NCBI RefSeq assembly: GCF_003047265.1 | Contig: NZ_PZYY01000003.1 | Span: 124,001 to 188,000, forward strand | DNA: 64,000 nt | From: Nocardioides terrigena | GTDB taxonomy: Bacteria; Actinomycetota; Actinomycetes; Propionibacteriales; Nocardioidaceae | Direction of reading: 5' to 3' | Shown: one piece after another, positions 44,865 through 54,497 of the stretch | Position numbering within the stretch: position 1 is the stretch's first letter | Layout: each line of letters begins with the position of its first letter | Translations under genes and position numbers: made by a program | The notes under the pieces: generated by a model | What the model was told of the DNA's origin: nothing | Databases searched by the model: none | What the model saw: the letters and a program-made list of their open reading frames with translations, nothing else

Positions 44865-45857
44865 TCATCGTACGCCGGGTTCGGTGTAGAGCCTGACCGC
44901 CGCCTGGGCACCGGCCCGGAACGAGTCGGCGAACTCCTGGGGTGCGACGACGGCGGCGTGCGGCGCCACGCGGAAGAGGAGCTGGCGCAGCCACGCCTCG
45001 CTGGCCACCTCGAGGTCGACGTCGAGGCTGCCGCGCGGCCCGGGCCGCGTGTCGGTCACCGGGTAGTACTCGGTCACCCAGTGGGCCGGCGGGGCGAGTC
45101 GGACGGTCACCGTGGTGGCCGCCTCCTCCCCCGCGAACCATCCGGAGCCGAGGTCGCGGGCGTCACCGGCCTGCTCGGAGACCGGCGTGTCGAGCTCGGT
45201 GGCCCGCAGGATCCGGTCGAGCCGGAACACCCGGTCACCGCCGGCGGTGTGGCACCACGCGTCGAGGTAGGTCGCGTCCCCGACGCGGGTGACCGCGCGG
45301 GGCTCGACGACGCGCGTGGAGTGCTCGTCGCGGCTGGCCACGTGGTACTCCAGCTCCAGCTGGTGGCCCCGGTCGATGGCGCCCTGGAGGACCGGGACGA
45401 GCTCGCTGCCCGGCTCGGGCGTCGCCTCCACGTGGACCCGCTCGGCCGCCGCGGTCTGCCCGGCCGCCTCGAACTTGGCCAGCGTGCGGCGTACGACGTC
45501 CTGCGTCTCGGGTGCGGCGCTCTGGGCCAGGGCTTGGAGGGCCACCACCAGGGCCGCCGCCTCGGACGGCGCGAAGCTGACCGGGCGGGCGAGGTAGTCG
45601 GCGTTGGCGACCCGGATGATGCGATCGCCCTCGAGCGCGTCGAGGTCGACGTTGATGAGGTCGTCGGGGTAGCCACCGGGCAGGCCGCACATGAAGAGGA
45701 CCCGCAGGTCCTTGTCCAGCTGGTCGGGGTCGACCCCCAGGGCCGCGGCGGCGTCGGCGAGCCGCACCTCGCCGCGGGAGTGGAGGTAGGGCACGAGGGC
45801 GAGGAGCCGGGCGACCTGCTCGCGGGCGGCGTGCACGACGGGCTTGGCCGGGCTCAT
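44865..45857 (-). CDS. pafC: PafC, WYL-domain DNA-damage activator subunit
   Basis: 330 residues. N-terminal winged helix (VARLLALVPYLHSRGEVRLA), then a WYL domain with the signature shifted to DATYLDAWCHTAGGDRVFRL DR-type residues, then a WCX region (LDVDLEVASEAWLRQLLFRV). PafB and PafC form a heterodimer that activates the LexA-independent DNA-damage response in mycobacteria. ATG overlaps the pafB stop (ATGA), enforcing equal synthesis. Confidence 0.93.
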   Translation of the reverse strand: MSPAKPVVHAAREQVARLLALVPYLHSRGEVRLADAAAALGVDPDQLDKDLRVLFMCGLPGGYPDDLINVDLDALEGDRIIRVANADYLARPVSFAPSEAAALVVALQALAQSAAPETQDVVRRTLAKFEAAGQTAAAERVHVEATPEPGSELVPVLQGAIDRGHQLELEYHVASRDEHSTRVVEPRAVTRVGDATYLDAWCHTAGGDRVFRLDRILRATELDTPVSEQAGDARDLGSGWFAGEEAATTVTVRLAPPAHWVTEYYPVTDTRPGPRGSLDVDLEVASEAWLRQLLFRVAPHAAVVAPQEFADSFRAGAQAAVRLYTEPGVR

Positions 45858-46843
45858 CGGGATCCCTCCTGCTCGAGGATGCCGCGGAGCCGCGCCAGCA
45901 CGTCGGCGCGCAGCTCGTCGGGGGCCTCGACGACGACGGAGGGCCCGTAGGTCAGCACCTCGGCGGCCAGGTCGGAGCCGGGACCGGTGAGGACGACCCG
46001 GTCCCAGCCGCTCTCCCGGTCCGGTCCGGGGACGTCCTCCTCGACACTGGTCGCGCGGCGACGGAGCCCGACGCCGGCCCGCTGGCGCACCAGCACCGTG
46101 GCCTCGACGTCGGGCGTGCGGCGCGCCAGGTTGGCGGCGATGGCGGCGACGTCGGTGCCGGGCGGGACGTCGTACGCCCCGGCCTTGCCGATGCCGCTGA
46201 CCTTGCCCTGCACGCGGGAGAGCCGGAAGACGCGCTCGGCGTCGCGGTCGACGTCGTGCCCCACGACGTACCACCGGCCGGAGCTGCGGACGACGCCCCA
46301 GGGCTGCAGGCGGCGCTTGCGGGGCTGCTCCCCCGGCCTCCTGTAGTCGAACGTGACCACCCGGCGCTTCTGGGTGGCGTCCCAGAAGGCGTCGAAGGCC
46401 GGCTCCTCGGCGCGCAGGCTCGGCGGGACCAGGTCCAGCCGGGCCGCGTCGACCTCGACGCCCTGGGCGGTGAGCTTGCGCATCGCCTCGGTCGTACGAC
46501 GCGCGAGGGTGGCCTGCTCCCACGCGCGGGCCGCGATCCCGAGCACCGCGGCCTCGTCGGCCTCGAAGCGGATCTCCGGCAGCGCCGAGGTGTCGGTGGA
46601 GATGCGGTAGCCGGGCTCGTCGTCGAAGAAGGCGTCCAGCGAGCCGACCTCGATCACGACCCCGAGCTCGCGCAGGTCGTCCTTGTCGCGCTCGAAGGCC
46701 TTCTCGAACGCCTCGTCGCCCTTGGCGTTGTCGGGGTACTCCGCGTAATGGGCGCGCCGGATGTCCTGCTTGGACACGAACCGGGTCTGGGCGAGCAGCA
46801 TGATGTAGAGGTTGAGCAGCCGCTCCGCCTTGTCGCTCGCCAC
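45854..46843 (-). CDS. pafB: PafB, WYL-domain DNA-damage activator subunit
   Basis: 329 residues starting at GTG (VASDKAERLLNLYIMLLAQT). N-terminal winged helix with DIRRAHYAEYPDNAKGDEAF, DKDDLRELGVVIEVG; the WYL domain reads VVRSSGRWYVVGHDVDRDAE RVFRLSR. It pairs with PafC; the name comes from proteasome accessory factor but its role is transcriptional. Located downstream of an FKBP lipoprotein gene and 21 nt from it. Confidence 0.94.
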   Translation of the reverse strand: MASDKAERLLNLYIMLLAQTRFVSKQDIRRAHYAEYPDNAKGDEAFEKAFERDKDDLRELGVVIEVGSLDAFFDDEPGYRISTDTSALPEIRFEADEAAVLGIAARAWEQATLARRTTEAMRKLTAQGVEVDAARLDLVPPSLRAEEPAFDAFWDATQKRRVVTFDYRRPGEQPRKRRLQPWGVVRSSGRWYVVGHDVDRDAERVFRLSRVQGKVSGIGKAGAYDVPPGTDVAAIAANLARRTPDVEATVLVRQRAGVGLRRRATSVEEDVPGPDRESGWDRVVLTGPGSDLAAEVLTYGPSVVVEAPDELRADVLARLRGILEQEGSR

Positions 46844-46864
46844 CGGGTCAGTCTGCCGCTCGGA

Positions 46865-47818
46865 TCAGGCCGCGCCGAGGATGTCGACGACGAAGAAGAG
46901 CGTGTCGGTGCCCTTGATGCCGGCCTGCTCGTTGCCGGCCTCGCCGTAGCCGAGCTCCGGCGGGATCGACAGGATCACGCGGGAGCCGACGGTCTGGCCG
47001 ACCAGCGCCTGGTCCCAGCCCGCGACGACCGCGCCCGTGCCGATCGGGAACGACGTGGGCTCCTTGGAGTAGGACTCGTCGAAGGGCTTCTTGGCGTCGT
47101 AGACCTGGCCGAGGTAGTCCACGGCGATGGTCTGGCCCTTCTCGACGACCGGGCCCTCACCCTTGATGAGGGTCGTGTCGAGGAGGTTCTTGCTGGGCTT
47201 GTTGGCGTCGGTGAAGTCGAGCCCGGTGATGGTGTCGCCCTCCTCGACGAGCGTGGGCGCCCACTTGGCGGGCTCGCGCTCCTCACCGCTCGGCTCGGTG
47301 GCCACCTTGCCGAGCAGGTCGACGATGATCACGAGGCCGTCCTGGTTGCCGATGCCGAGCTGCGGGTTGCCGGCCTCGCCGTAGGTGTCCTCGGCGCTGG
47401 CGGCGACCGCGACGCGCGACCCGACGGTGTGGCCCTCGATGGCCTCCTGGAACGGGGCGCCGAGGTCGGCGTAGGTGAGCAGCTCGGGGGACTTGGCGTC
47501 GTAGGTGCTGAACGCCTTCTCCTCGGTGAAGCCGTTGCCCATCCAGATGTGCGCGAAGGCGTTGTCGCCCGCGGCCAGCTCCTCGCCGTCGCCCTCGATG
47601 AGGACCTCCGACTCGATCTCCACGGGGGCGACCTGCTCGTCGAAGGTGACCTTCGGCTCCTTGCCCGCGTCGCCCTCCACGGTGATCGCGTCGAGGCCGG
47701 CGCCGCTCGAGGCTGCGTCGTCCTCACCGCAGGCGGCCAGGCCGACCGAGGAGAGGAGGAGGACGCCGCTCACGGCGGCGAGGCGGGTACGACGGGCGGT
47801 GGAGCGGGGGCGAGACAC
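46865..47818 (-). CDS. Tandem FKBP-type peptidyl-prolyl isomerase lipoprotein
   Basis: 317 residues. Signal peptide with a perfect lipobox, GLAAC (Cys30), then an acidic linker. Two FKBP-like repeats follow: residues about 70-175 (PFQEAIEGHTVGSRVAVAAS, degenerate) and about 205-317 (GQTIAVDYLGQVYDAKKPFD, GWDQALVGQTVGSRVILSIP, GTDTLFFVVDILG, intact active-site pattern). It likely folds exported proteins outside the membrane, in keeping with the tat genes nearby. GTG start after AAGGGTGA; TAGGGT promoter about 90 nt upstream. Confidence 0.92.
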   Translation of the reverse strand: MSRPRSTARRTRLAAVSGVLLLSSVGLAACGEDDAASSGAGLDAITVEGDAGKEPKVTFDEQVAPVEIESEVLIEGDGEELAAGDNAFAHIWMGNGFTEEKAFSTYDAKSPELLTYADLGAPFQEAIEGHTVGSRVAVAASAEDTYGEAGNPQLGIGNQDGLVIIVDLLGKVATEPSGEEREPAKWAPTLVEEGDTITGLDFTDANKPSKNLLDTTLIKGEGPVVEKGQTIAVDYLGQVYDAKKPFDESYSKEPTSFPIGTGAVVAGWDQALVGQTVGSRVILSIPPELGYGEAGNEQAGIKGTDTLFFVVDILGAA

Positions 47819-47908
47819 GTGCGGGTCACCCTTTCGAATGGCTGAGCGATGGCTGCGGTGGTCGAGCGGTGGTCGAGCTGGTCGATGGTCCGTCTGGACG
47901 GCGCGGTC

Positions 47909-47937
47909 ACCCTATCCGGCGACGCTGAGACGGTCCT
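47909..47937 (-). promoter_or_regulatory. Promoter of the FKBP-pafBC-tat operon
   Basis: On the minus strand AGGACC and TAGGGT are separated by 17 nt; the FKBP start follows about 90 nt later. Confidence 0.5.
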
Positions 47938-47988
47938 GAGGCAGGGCCGGGACCCCTGTGACTCGCACGGGCGACCGGTCCGGGCGGG

Positions 47989-49350
47989 TCACATGCCGTC
48001 GATGAGGCGCTGCACGCGCTCGTCGTACGCCTTGAACGGGTCCTTGCACAGGACCGTGCGCTGAGCCTGGTCGTTGAGCTTGAGGTGCACCCAGTCGACG
48101 GTGAAGTCGCGTCGGCGCTCCTGGGCCTTGCGGATGAACTCGCCCCGCAGCCGGGCGCGGGTGTCCTGCGGGGGGACGCTCTTGGCCTCGAAGATCTTGA
48201 GGTCGCTGGTCACCCGGGCGACGGCCCCGCGCTTCTCGAGCAGGTAGTAGAGCCCGCGTCCGCGGTGGATGTCGTGGTAGGCGAGGTCGAGCTGGGCGAC
48301 GCGTGCGTGACCCAGCGGCAGGCCGTGCTTGGCGCGGTAGCGGTCGATGAGCTTCCACTTGATGACCCAGTCGATCTCGCGGTCGACGAGGCCCAGGTCG
48401 TCGGACTCGATGGCCTTGAGGCCGCGCTCCCACAGGTCGAGGGCCTGCTCGATGAGCGGCGTGCTGATCTGGCGGCGGTCGACGAAGTCGCGGGCCTTGC
48501 CGAGGTACTCGGCCTGGATCTCCAGGGCGCTGGCCTCGCGCCCGTTGGCGAGGCGGACCTTGCGGCGGCCGGTGACGTCGTGGGAGATCTCGCGGATCGC
48601 ACGGATGGGGTTCTCCATCGTGAGGTCGCGCATCACCACGCCCTCCTCGATCATCCGCAGCACGAGGTCGCACGAGGCGACCTTGAGCATCGTCGTCGTC
48701 TCGCTCATGTTGGAGTCGCCGACGATGACGTGCAGCCGGCGGTACTTCTCCGCGTCGGCGTGCGGCTCGTCGCGCGTGTTGATGATGGGACGGCTGCGCG
48801 TGGTGGCGCTGGAGACGCCCTCCCAGATGTGCTCGGCACGCTGCGAGACGCTGTACGACGCCCCGCGCGGGGTCTGGGTGACCTTGCCGGCCCCGACGAT
48901 GATCTGCCGGGTCACGAGGAACGGGATCAGGACGTCCGCGAGCTTGCTGAACTCACCGGCGCGGCCGACGAGGTAGTTCTCGTGGCAGCCGTAGGAGTTG
49001 CCGGCGGAGTCGGTGTTGTTCTTGAAGAGATAGATGTCGCCGGCGATGCCCTCGTCGTGCAGGCGCTGCTCGGCGTCGAGGAGCAGGCCCTCGAGGATCC
49101 GCTCGCCGGCCTTGTCGTGGGTGACCAGCTCGGCGATGTCGTCGCACTCGGGGGTGGCGTACTCCGGGTGGCTGCCCACGTCGAGGTAGAGACGGGCACC
49201 GTTGCGCAGGAAGACGTTGGACGACCGGCCCCAGCTGACGACCTTGCGGAAGAGGTAGCGCGCCACCTCGTCGGGACTCAGCCGGCGCTGGCCCTTGAAC
49301 GTGCACGTGACGCCGTACTCGTTCTCGATGCCGAAGATGCGCCGGTCCAT
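47989..49350 (-). CDS. pafA: Pup-protein ligase PafA
   Basis: 453 residues from ATG 49350 ([20 protein letters not shown]). The carboxylate-amine ligase core shows [27 protein letters not shown] and [50 protein letters not shown] is shared with Dop. PafA phosphorylates the C-terminal Glu of Pup and joins it to substrate lysines. TAGGGT lies 6 nt before the ATG (leaderless), and a terminator separates it from prcA. Confidence 0.96.
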   Translation of the reverse strand: MDRRIFGIENEYGVTCTFKGQRRLSPDEVARYLFRKVVSWGRSSNVFLRNGARLYLDVGSHPEYATPECDDIAELVTHDKAGERILEGLLLDAEQRLHDEGIAGDIYLFKNNTDSAGNSYGCHENYLVGRAGEFSKLADVLIPFLVTRQIIVGAGKVTQTPRGASYSVSQRAEHIWEGVSSATTRSRPIINTRDEPHADAEKYRRLHVIVGDSNMSETTTMLKVASCDLVLRMIEEGVVMRDLTMENPIRAIREISHDVTGRRKVRLANGREASALEIQAEYLGKARDFVDRRQISTPLIEQALDLWERGLKAIESDDLGLVDREIDWVIKWKLIDRYRAKHGLPLGHARVAQLDLAYHDIHRGRGLYYLLEKRGAVARVTSDLKIFEAKSVPPQDTRARLRGEFIRKAQERRRDFTVDWVHLKLNDQAQRTVLCKDPFKAYDERVQRLIDGM

Positions 49351-49356
49351 GCCCAC

Positions 49357-49362
49357 ACCCTA
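49357..49362 (-). promoter_or_regulatory. pafA: -10 element of pafA (leaderless)
   Basis: Minus-strand TAGGGT ending 6 nt before the pafA ATG, so pafA has its own promoter downstream of the prcA terminator. Confidence 0.6.
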
Positions 49363-49406
49363 GGCGGCGGGACCACGCCTGCGGGGCGTCCTGACGGATG
49401 ACACGC

Positions 49407-49426
49407 AGAAAGCCCCCGCCGGGAGC
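49407..49426 (-). terminator. Terminator after prcA
   Basis: On the minus strand GCTCCC-GGC-GGGGGC forms a 6-bp stem (one G-T pair) followed by TTTCT. It begins 4 nt beyond the prcA stop and resembles an intrinsic terminator with a short U-run. Confidence 0.5.
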
Positions 49427-49430
49427 GTCG

Positions 49431-50474
49431 TCAGGGCAGCGGGTCGCCCGGGTCCGCCGGCGGGGTGCCGGGCGCGGGGGGTTGCGACGGGTCGGGTGCG
49501 GGCGGCTGCGGAGCGGGCGGCCGCGGCTCGCCGGGATGCGCCGGGTCGGTCGGCTCCGGCCTCGGCGTCGGCGGCGGGGCCACGGGCGGGGCGGTCGGCG
49601 GAGCCACCGGTGGGGCGACGGGGGGCTGCGTGGGCTCGCCCGTCACCGGGTGCTCGAGAGGAGGCGTGCCCCCGCTGACCTGGTCGGTCGGGTCGGCCGG
49701 GTCGTCGACCGCCGGCGCGGTGGGCGGCGTAGCGCCCGCGGTGTCGTCGGCCTGCGGGGCGTCGCCCTGCTCGGCCCCCCGCTCCCCCAGCAGCTCGACG
49801 AGACGCGACTCGCGCAGCCGGACGAACTTGCGGGGCTGGGGCCGGGTGCGCTCGAGGATCGCGACCTCGAGGTCGCGGGTCGGGATCACCCGGTCGTCGC
49901 TCTCGCTGTGCCCGAGCGCGGCCACCGCGAGGCGGACCGCGCCCTGGAGGGACGCACCCTCCACGTAGTGCTCCTTGAGGTGGCCGGCCACCACGTCGGC
50001 GGCACCACCCATCACGGCGAACCCGTGCTCGTCGGCCACCTGGCCGTCGTACGTCAGGCGGTAGACCTGGTCGTCGGCGGGCCGCTCGCCCACCTCGGCG
50101 ACGAAGATCTCGACCTCGTAGGGCTTCTCGCCGCCCGAGGAGAAGATGCTGCCGAGCGTCTGCGCGTAGGCGTTGGCCAGCCCGCGGCCGGTGACGTCGC
50201 GACGGTCGTAGGCGTAGCCGCGCATGTCGGCGAGCCGCACGCCGGCGATGCGCAGGTTCTCGAACTCGTTGTAGCGACCGACCGCGGCGAACGCGATCCG
50301 GTCGTAGATCTCGGAGACCTTGTGCAGCGCCTGGGACGGGTTCTCCGAGACGAACAGGATGCCGTCGGCGTACTGGATCACGACGACCGAGCGGCCGCGC
50401 GCGATGCCCTTGCGCGCGAAGTCCGCCCGGTCCTTCATGAGCTGTTCCGGGGAGACGTAGAAGGGGGTGCTCAT
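49431..50474 (-). CDS. prcA: 20S proteasome alpha subunit with Pro-rich C-terminal extension
   Basis: 347 residues. The N-terminus [20 protein letters not shown] is the gate helix; [40 protein letters not shown] and [17 protein letters not shown] are alpha-subunit landmarks. The conserved core ends near residue 235. The last 110 residues are almost only Pro/Ala/Thr/Asp with [17 protein letters not shown] repeats, absent from the 248-residue M. tuberculosis protein. It forms the outer rings that dock Mpa. 14 nt downstream of prcB. Confidence 0.95.
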   Translation of the reverse strand: MSTPFYVSPEQLMKDRADFARKGIARGRSVVVIQYADGILFVSENPSQALHKVSEIYDRIAFAAVGRYNEFENLRIAGVRLADMRGYAYDRRDVTGRGLANAYAQTLGSIFSSGGEKPYEVEIFVAEVGERPADDQVYRLTYDGQVADEHGFAVMGGAADVVAGHLKEHYVEGASLQGAVRLAVAALGHSESDDRVIPTRDLEVAILERTRPQPRKFVRLRESRLVELLGERGAEQGDAPQADDTAGATPPTAPAVDDPADPTDQVSGGTPPLEHPVTGEPTQPPVAPPVAPPTAPPVAPPPTPRPEPTDPAHPGEPRPPAPQPPAPDPSQPPAPGTPPADPGDPLP

Positions 50475-50488
50475 CTGGGCTCCTCAGC

Positions 50489-51316
50489 TCAGGTCAGGGC
50501 CGCGGCAGGGCCGTCGGGCCGCTGCATGCGGGCGGCGATGATCCGGTCGGCGATGGCCGCCACCTCGTCGTCGGGGACACGGCGCCCGCCGTCGGCGGTG
50601 ATCACGTGGACGACAGGGAAGATCCGGCGGGCCAGGTCGGGGCCGCCGGTCGCGGAGTCGTCGTCCGCGGCGTCGTACAGCGCCTGGATGGCGGCGGTGA
50701 CGCATCCCTCGGCGTCGAGGTCCTCGCGGTAGATCTTCTTGAGCGCACCGCGGGCGAAGAGGGACCCGGAGCCGACCGAGTGGAACGCGGTCTCCTCGTA
50801 GCGACCGCCGGTGACGTCGTAGCTGAAGATCCGCCCCTGGTCGGTGGTGAGGTCGTAGCCCGCGAAGAGCGGGACGACGGCGAGGCCCTGCATCGCGAGG
50901 CCGAGGTTGGCCCTGATCAGCGTCGCGAGGCGGTTGGACTTGCCGTCCATGGAGAGCGTGGTGCCCTCGATCTTCTCGTAGTGCTCGAGCTCGGTCTGGA
51001 AGAGCCGCACCATCTCCACCGCGAGGCCGGCGGTGCCGGCGATGCCGACGACGGAGTACTCGTCGGCGGGGAAGACCTTCTCGATGTCGCGCTGGGCGAT
51101 GATGTTGCCCATCGTGGCGCGGCGGTCTCCGGCCATGACGACGCCCCCGGGGAAGGTGGCGGCGACGATGGTCGTGCCGTGCGGCGCCAGCTCGCCGGCG
51201 TTGCCCGCGGGCACGGCGCGACGGCCCGGCAGGAGGTCGGGCTGGTGGTCACCCAGGAAGTCGGCGAAGCTCGACGTCCCGGGCGACATGAAGGACGCGG
51301 GCAGGCGGTCGCTCAC
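50489..51316 (-). CDS. prcB: 20S proteasome beta subunit (catalytic)
   Basis: 275 residues. A 47-residue propeptide (to GELAPHG) is cleaved to expose Thr48 in [20 protein letters not shown], the N-terminal nucleophile; Asp and Lys partners are in the usual places ([25 protein letters not shown]). It forms the inner rings of the proteasome. GTG start overlapping the pup stop (GTGA). Confidence 0.96.
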   Translation of the reverse strand: MSDRLPASFMSPGTSSFADFLGDHQPDLLPGRRAVPAGNAGELAPHGTTIVAATFPGGVVMAGDRRATMGNIIAQRDIEKVFPADEYSVVGIAGTAGLAVEMVRLFQTELEHYEKIEGTTLSMDGKSNRLATLIRANLGLAMQGLAVVPLFAGYDLTTDQGRIFSYDVTGGRYEETAFHSVGSGSLFARGALKKIYREDLDAEGCVTAAIQALYDAADDDSATGGPDLARRIFPVVHVITADGGRRVPDDEVAAIADRIIAARMQRPDGPAAALT

Positions 51317-51510
51317 TGTCCGCCCTTCTGGATGAACGACTTCACGAAGTCCTCGGCGTTGGTCTCGAGGACGTCGTCGATCTCGTCGAGGATGGCGTCG
51401 ACGTCGTCGTCGATCACCTCCTTGCGCTCGGCGACGTCGGTCTCGACGACCTCCTCGGTCGTCGTCTCCTCCTGGGAGGACTTCCTCGGTTGCTTCTGCT
51501 CCTGGGCCAT
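51313..51510 (-). CDS. pup: Prokaryotic ubiquitin-like protein Pup
   Basis: 65 residues, acidic and disordered, ending [11 protein letters not shown]. The terminal Gln must be deamidated by Dop before PafA can ligate it. The middle ([20 protein letters not shown]) forms the helix that binds Mpa. TAGGGT stands 7 nt before the ATG, so the message for pup-prcB-prcA is probably leaderless. Stop overlaps the prcB start. Confidence 0.96.
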   Translation of the reverse strand: MAQEQKQPRKSSQEETTTEEVVETDVAERKEVIDDDVDAILDEIDDVLETNAEDFVKSFIQKGGQ

Positions 51511-51517
51511 GTCTCCG

Positions 51518-51523
51518 ACCCTA
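51518..51523 (-). promoter_or_regulatory. pup: -10 element of pup-prcBA (leaderless)
   Basis: Minus-strand TAGGGT 7 nt before the pup ATG. Confidence 0.6.
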
Positions 51524-51555
51524 TCCACAAAACGAAGCCGCGCACGGGCACGTCC

Positions 51556-51561
51556 TAGGCT
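51556..51561 (+). promoter_or_regulatory. -10 element of the substrate-binding-like gene (leaderless)
   Basis: TAGGCT 7 nt before the GTG at 51569; it faces the pup promoter 32 bp away. Confidence 0.5.
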
Positions 51562-51568
51562 CGGCGTC

Positions 51569-52279
51569 GTGGACACCGTCGATCCCGCACTCCGGACAGA
51601 TCTCGCCCCCACCGGCGCACTGCGCGCCTCCATCAACCTCGGCAACCCGGTGCTCGCCTCGGGCACCCCCGACGACCCGTCGGGCATCACCGTCGCGCTG
51701 GCCCGTGAGGTCGCTGCCCGGCTCGGCGTCACCGCCGAGCTCCAGTGCTACGGCGCGGCCCGGGACTCGGTGGCCGCGGTGGCGGAGGGACGCGCCGACA
51801 TCGGCTTCCTCGCGATTGACCCGGGACGTCCGCTGCAGTTCACGTCGCCCTACGTCCTGATCGAGGGCGTGTACGTCGTCGCGGCCGGCTCGCCGCTGGC
51901 CGGGACGACCGCGGTCGACGCGGACGGCGTGCGGATCGGCGTCAAGGAGGGGTCGGCGTACGACCTGCACCTGTCCCGCGCCCTCGAGCAGTCCTCGCTG
52001 GAGCGCGGGGCGGAGGGCATCGACACCTTCGTCGACCGGGGCCTCGACGTGGGTGCCGGCATCCGCCAGCCGATGACCGCCTGGGTCGCGGCGCACCCGG
52101 GCCACCGCATCCTCGAGCCGGCCTTCATGCAGATCCGACAGGCCGTCGCGGTCCCGCAGGACCGCTCGGACACCGCGGTCACGTGGCTGCGCTCCCTCGT
52201 CGACGAGCTGGTCGCCGGCGGCTGGGTGGCCGCCGCCCTCACCGACGCCGGCCAGGACCCGGCCCTCGCCGCTGGGTGA
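51569..52279 (+). CDS. Solute-binding-protein-fold protein without signal peptide
   Basis: 236 residues of the SBP_bac_3 type (SGITVALAREVAARLGVTAE, DSVAAVAEGRADIGFLAIDP, LQFTSPYVLIEGVYVVAAGS, then RIGVKEGSAYDLHLSRALEQ). It starts at GTG with VDTVDPALRTDLAPTGALRA: no signal peptide, lipobox or nearby permease. It is probably a cytoplasmic ligand-binding or enzyme-like protein, not a transporter part. It sits alone on the plus strand between pup and dop. Confidence 0.82.
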   Translation: MDTVDPALRTDLAPTGALRASINLGNPVLASGTPDDPSGITVALAREVAARLGVTAELQCYGAARDSVAAVAEGRADIGFLAIDPGRPLQFTSPYVLIEGVYVVAAGSPLAGTTAVDADGVRIGVKEGSAYDLHLSRALEQSSLERGAEGIDTFVDRGLDVGAGIRQPMTAWVAAHPGHRILEPAFMQIRQAVAVPQDRSDTAVTWLRSLVDELVAGGWVAAALTDAGQDPALAAG

Positions 52280-52309
52280 CCGGCGGCGGTCCGCCCGCGG
52301 TGGTGTGCC

Positions 52310-53821
52310 TCAGCGGGCGGTGAGGGCGGAGAAGAGCTCGAGGGCGGTGTCGCAGCGGTCGAGGAGGTCGCCGACGTGCGCCTTGGTGCCGCGCATCGGG
52401 TCGATGGTGGGGACGCGCTGGAGCGACTCGCGCCCGGGGAGGTCGAAGATCACCGAGTCCCACGACGCGGCCGCGACGTTGTCGGCGTACTTCTCGAGGC
52501 AGCGGCCGCGGAAGTAGGCGCGGGTGTCCTCCGGGGGCTCGTGCATGGCCCGCTCGACCGACCGGTCGTCGAGGAGCCGCTCGATGCGGCCCGCGGCGAC
52601 GAGCTTGGCGTAGAGACCCTTCTCGGGTCGGATGTCGGAGTACTGCAGGTCGATGAGGTGCAGCTTGGCGTCGTCCCAGTCGAGGCCGTCGCGGTCGCGG
52701 TACTGCTGGAGCAGCTTGAGCTTGGCCACCCAGTCCAGCTCGCCGGCGCACAGCATCGGGTCCTGCTCGAGCCGGGTCAGCACCGACTCCCAGCGGGCGA
52801 GGACGTCGCGCGTCTGGTCGTCGACGTCGTTGCCGAGCCGGTCGTCGACGAACTTGCGAGCCAGGTCGAGGTACTCCAGCTGCAGCTGCACCGCGGTGAG
52901 GGTGCGCCCGTCACGCAGCGTGAGGAGGTGCTGGAGGGTCGGGTCGTGGGAGACCGCGCGCAGCGAGGCGACGGGCTGGTCCACGCCGAGGTCGCGGGTG
53001 ATGTAGCCGTCCTCGATCATGGCGAGCACGAGCGCTGTGGTGCCGACCTTGAGGTAGGTCGACACCTCCGCGAGGTTGGCGTCACCGAGGATCACGTGCA
53101 GCCGGCGGTACTTCTCCGGGTCGGCGTGCGGCTCGTCGCGGGTGTTGATGATCGGCCGCTTGAGGGTGGTCTCGAGGCCCACCTCGACCTCGAAGTAGTC
53201 GGCGCGCTGGCTGATCTGGAAGCCGTGCTCGCGACCGTCCTGGCCGATGCCGACCCGGCCCGCTCCGACGACCACCTGCCGGGACACGAAGAACGGGGTC
53301 AGGTGCCGCACGATGTCCGCGAACGGCGTCGAGCGCCGCATCAGGTAGTTCTCGTGGGCGCCGTACGACGCACCCTTGTTGTCGGTGTTGTTCTTGTAGA
53401 GCACGATCGGCGTCGCCCCCGGGACCTGGCCTGCCGCCCGGGAGGCGTCGAGCATGACCTGCTCCCCCGCCTTGTCCCACCGCACGATGTCCAGCGGCGT
53501 GGTGACCTCCGGGGTGGAGAACTCCGGGTGCGCGTGGTCGACGTACAACCGGGCCCCGTTGGTGAGGATGATGTTGGCGAGGCCCAGGTCCTCGTCGGTG
53601 AGCTGGCTCGGGTCCGCCACCTGGCGCGACATGTCGAAGCCACGCGCGTCGCGCAGCGGCGACTCCTCCTCGAAGTCCCACCGGGCCCGGCGCGCCTTGA
53701 TGGTCGACGTCGCGTAGGCGTTGACCACCTGGGAGGACGCGACCATCGGGTTCGCGGCGGGTTGGCCCTGCACCGAGATGCCGTACTCGACCTCGGTGCC
53801 CATGATCCGCCGTACGCTCAT
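52310..53821 (-). CDS. dop: Depupylase / Pup deamidase Dop
   Basis: 503 residues. [20 protein letters not shown], then the Dop-specific insertion ([20 protein letters not shown]) that distinguishes it from Paf[40 protein letters not shown] and [20 protein letters not shown]. It converts Pup-Gln to Pup-Glu and removes Pup from tagged proteins. TAGGCT lies 6 nt before the ATG (leaderless). Confidence 0.96.
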   Translation of the reverse strand: MSVRRIMGTEVEYGISVQGQPAANPMVASSQVVNAYATSTIKARRARWDFEEESPLRDARGFDMSRQVADPSQLTDEDLGLANIILTNGARLYVDHAHPEFSTPEVTTPLDIVRWDKAGEQVMLDASRAAGQVPGATPIVLYKNNTDNKGASYGAHENYLMRRSTPFADIVRHLTPFFVSRQVVVGAGRVGIGQDGREHGFQISQRADYFEVEVGLETTLKRPIINTRDEPHADPEKYRRLHVILGDANLAEVSTYLKVGTTALVLAMIEDGYITRDLGVDQPVASLRAVSHDPTLQHLLTLRDGRTLTAVQLQLEYLDLARKFVDDRLGNDVDDQTRDVLARWESVLTRLEQDPMLCAGELDWVAKLKLLQQYRDRDGLDWDDAKLHLIDLQYSDIRPEKGLYAKLVAAGRIERLLDDRSVERAMHEPPEDTRAYFRGRCLEKYADNVAAASWDSVIFDLPGRESLQRVPTIDPMRGTKAHVGDLLDRCDTALELFSALTAR

Positions 53822-53827
53822 GGGGCG

Positions 53828-53833
53828 AGCCTA
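53828..53833 (-). promoter_or_regulatory. dop: -10 element of dop (leaderless)
   Basis: Minus-strand TAGGCT 6 nt before the dop ATG. Confidence 0.55.
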
Positions 53834-53859
53834 CGAGGCCGGGGCGAGGAGTGAGCGGG

Positions 53860-54495
53860 ATGGGCATCTGGAACGACCGGGTCGTGCCGCACCTGGTGGA
53901 CGCGTCGCTGCGCAGTCGCGAGGTCGGCGTGCTCCGTGAGCGCGTCTGTGCCGGGCTGCAGGGCCAGGTCCTGGAGATCGGCTTCGGCTCCGGGCTCAAC
54001 ACCCGGTTCTACCCGCCGGAGGTGACCGGGGTGAGCGCCGTCGAGCCCTCCGACGTGGCCTGGCGGCTGTCGGAGGAGCGGCGCGGGCGCAGCGGCGTAC
54101 CGGTGGCCCGCTCGGGCCTGGACGGTCAGCACCTGGCCGAGACCGATGCGTCGCACGACGCCGCGCTGGTGACCTTCAGCCTCTGCACGATCGAAGACCC
54201 GGAGCTCGCGCTGCGGGAGGTACGCCGCGTGGTGCGGCCCGGTGGTCGGCTCCACTTCGTGGAGCACGGACTGGCACCCGAGCCGGGTGTGAGTCGCTGG
54301 CAGCGGCGGCTCGAGCCGGTGCAGCGCCGGGTGGCCGGCGGCTGTCACCTCACGCGGGACGTGCCCGCCATGCTCGCCCGGGCGGGGTGGAGACCGGACG
54401 GGGAGACGGGGTGGCTCGAGCAGGAGTACCTGCCCGGGCCGGCGGTCGGACGCCCCTGGACCCATCTGTCCCTGGGCGTCGCGACCTCGGTGTGA
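53860..54495 (+). CDS. Class I SAM-dependent methyltransferase
   Basis: 211 residues from ATG 53860, which has GAGGAG 8 nt upstream (GTG 53851 is too close to that site). Motif I is VLEIGFGSGLNTRFYPP; VEPSDVAWRLSEER, ALVTFSLCTIEDPELALREV and VVRPGGRLHFVEHGLAPE follow the Methyltransf_11/METTL7-like pattern. Divergent from dop with a 38-bp gap. Substrate unknown. Confidence 0.88.
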   Translation: MGIWNDRVVPHLVDASLRSREVGVLRERVCAGLQGQVLEIGFGSGLNTRFYPPEVTGVSAVEPSDVAWRLSEERRGRSGVPVARSGLDGQHLAETDASHDAALVTFSLCTIEDPELALREVRRVVRPGGRLHFVEHGLAPEPGVSRWQRRLEPVQRRVAGGCHLTRDVPAMLARAGWRPDGETGWLEQEYLPGPAVGRPWTHLSLGVATSV

Positions 54496-54497
54496 CG

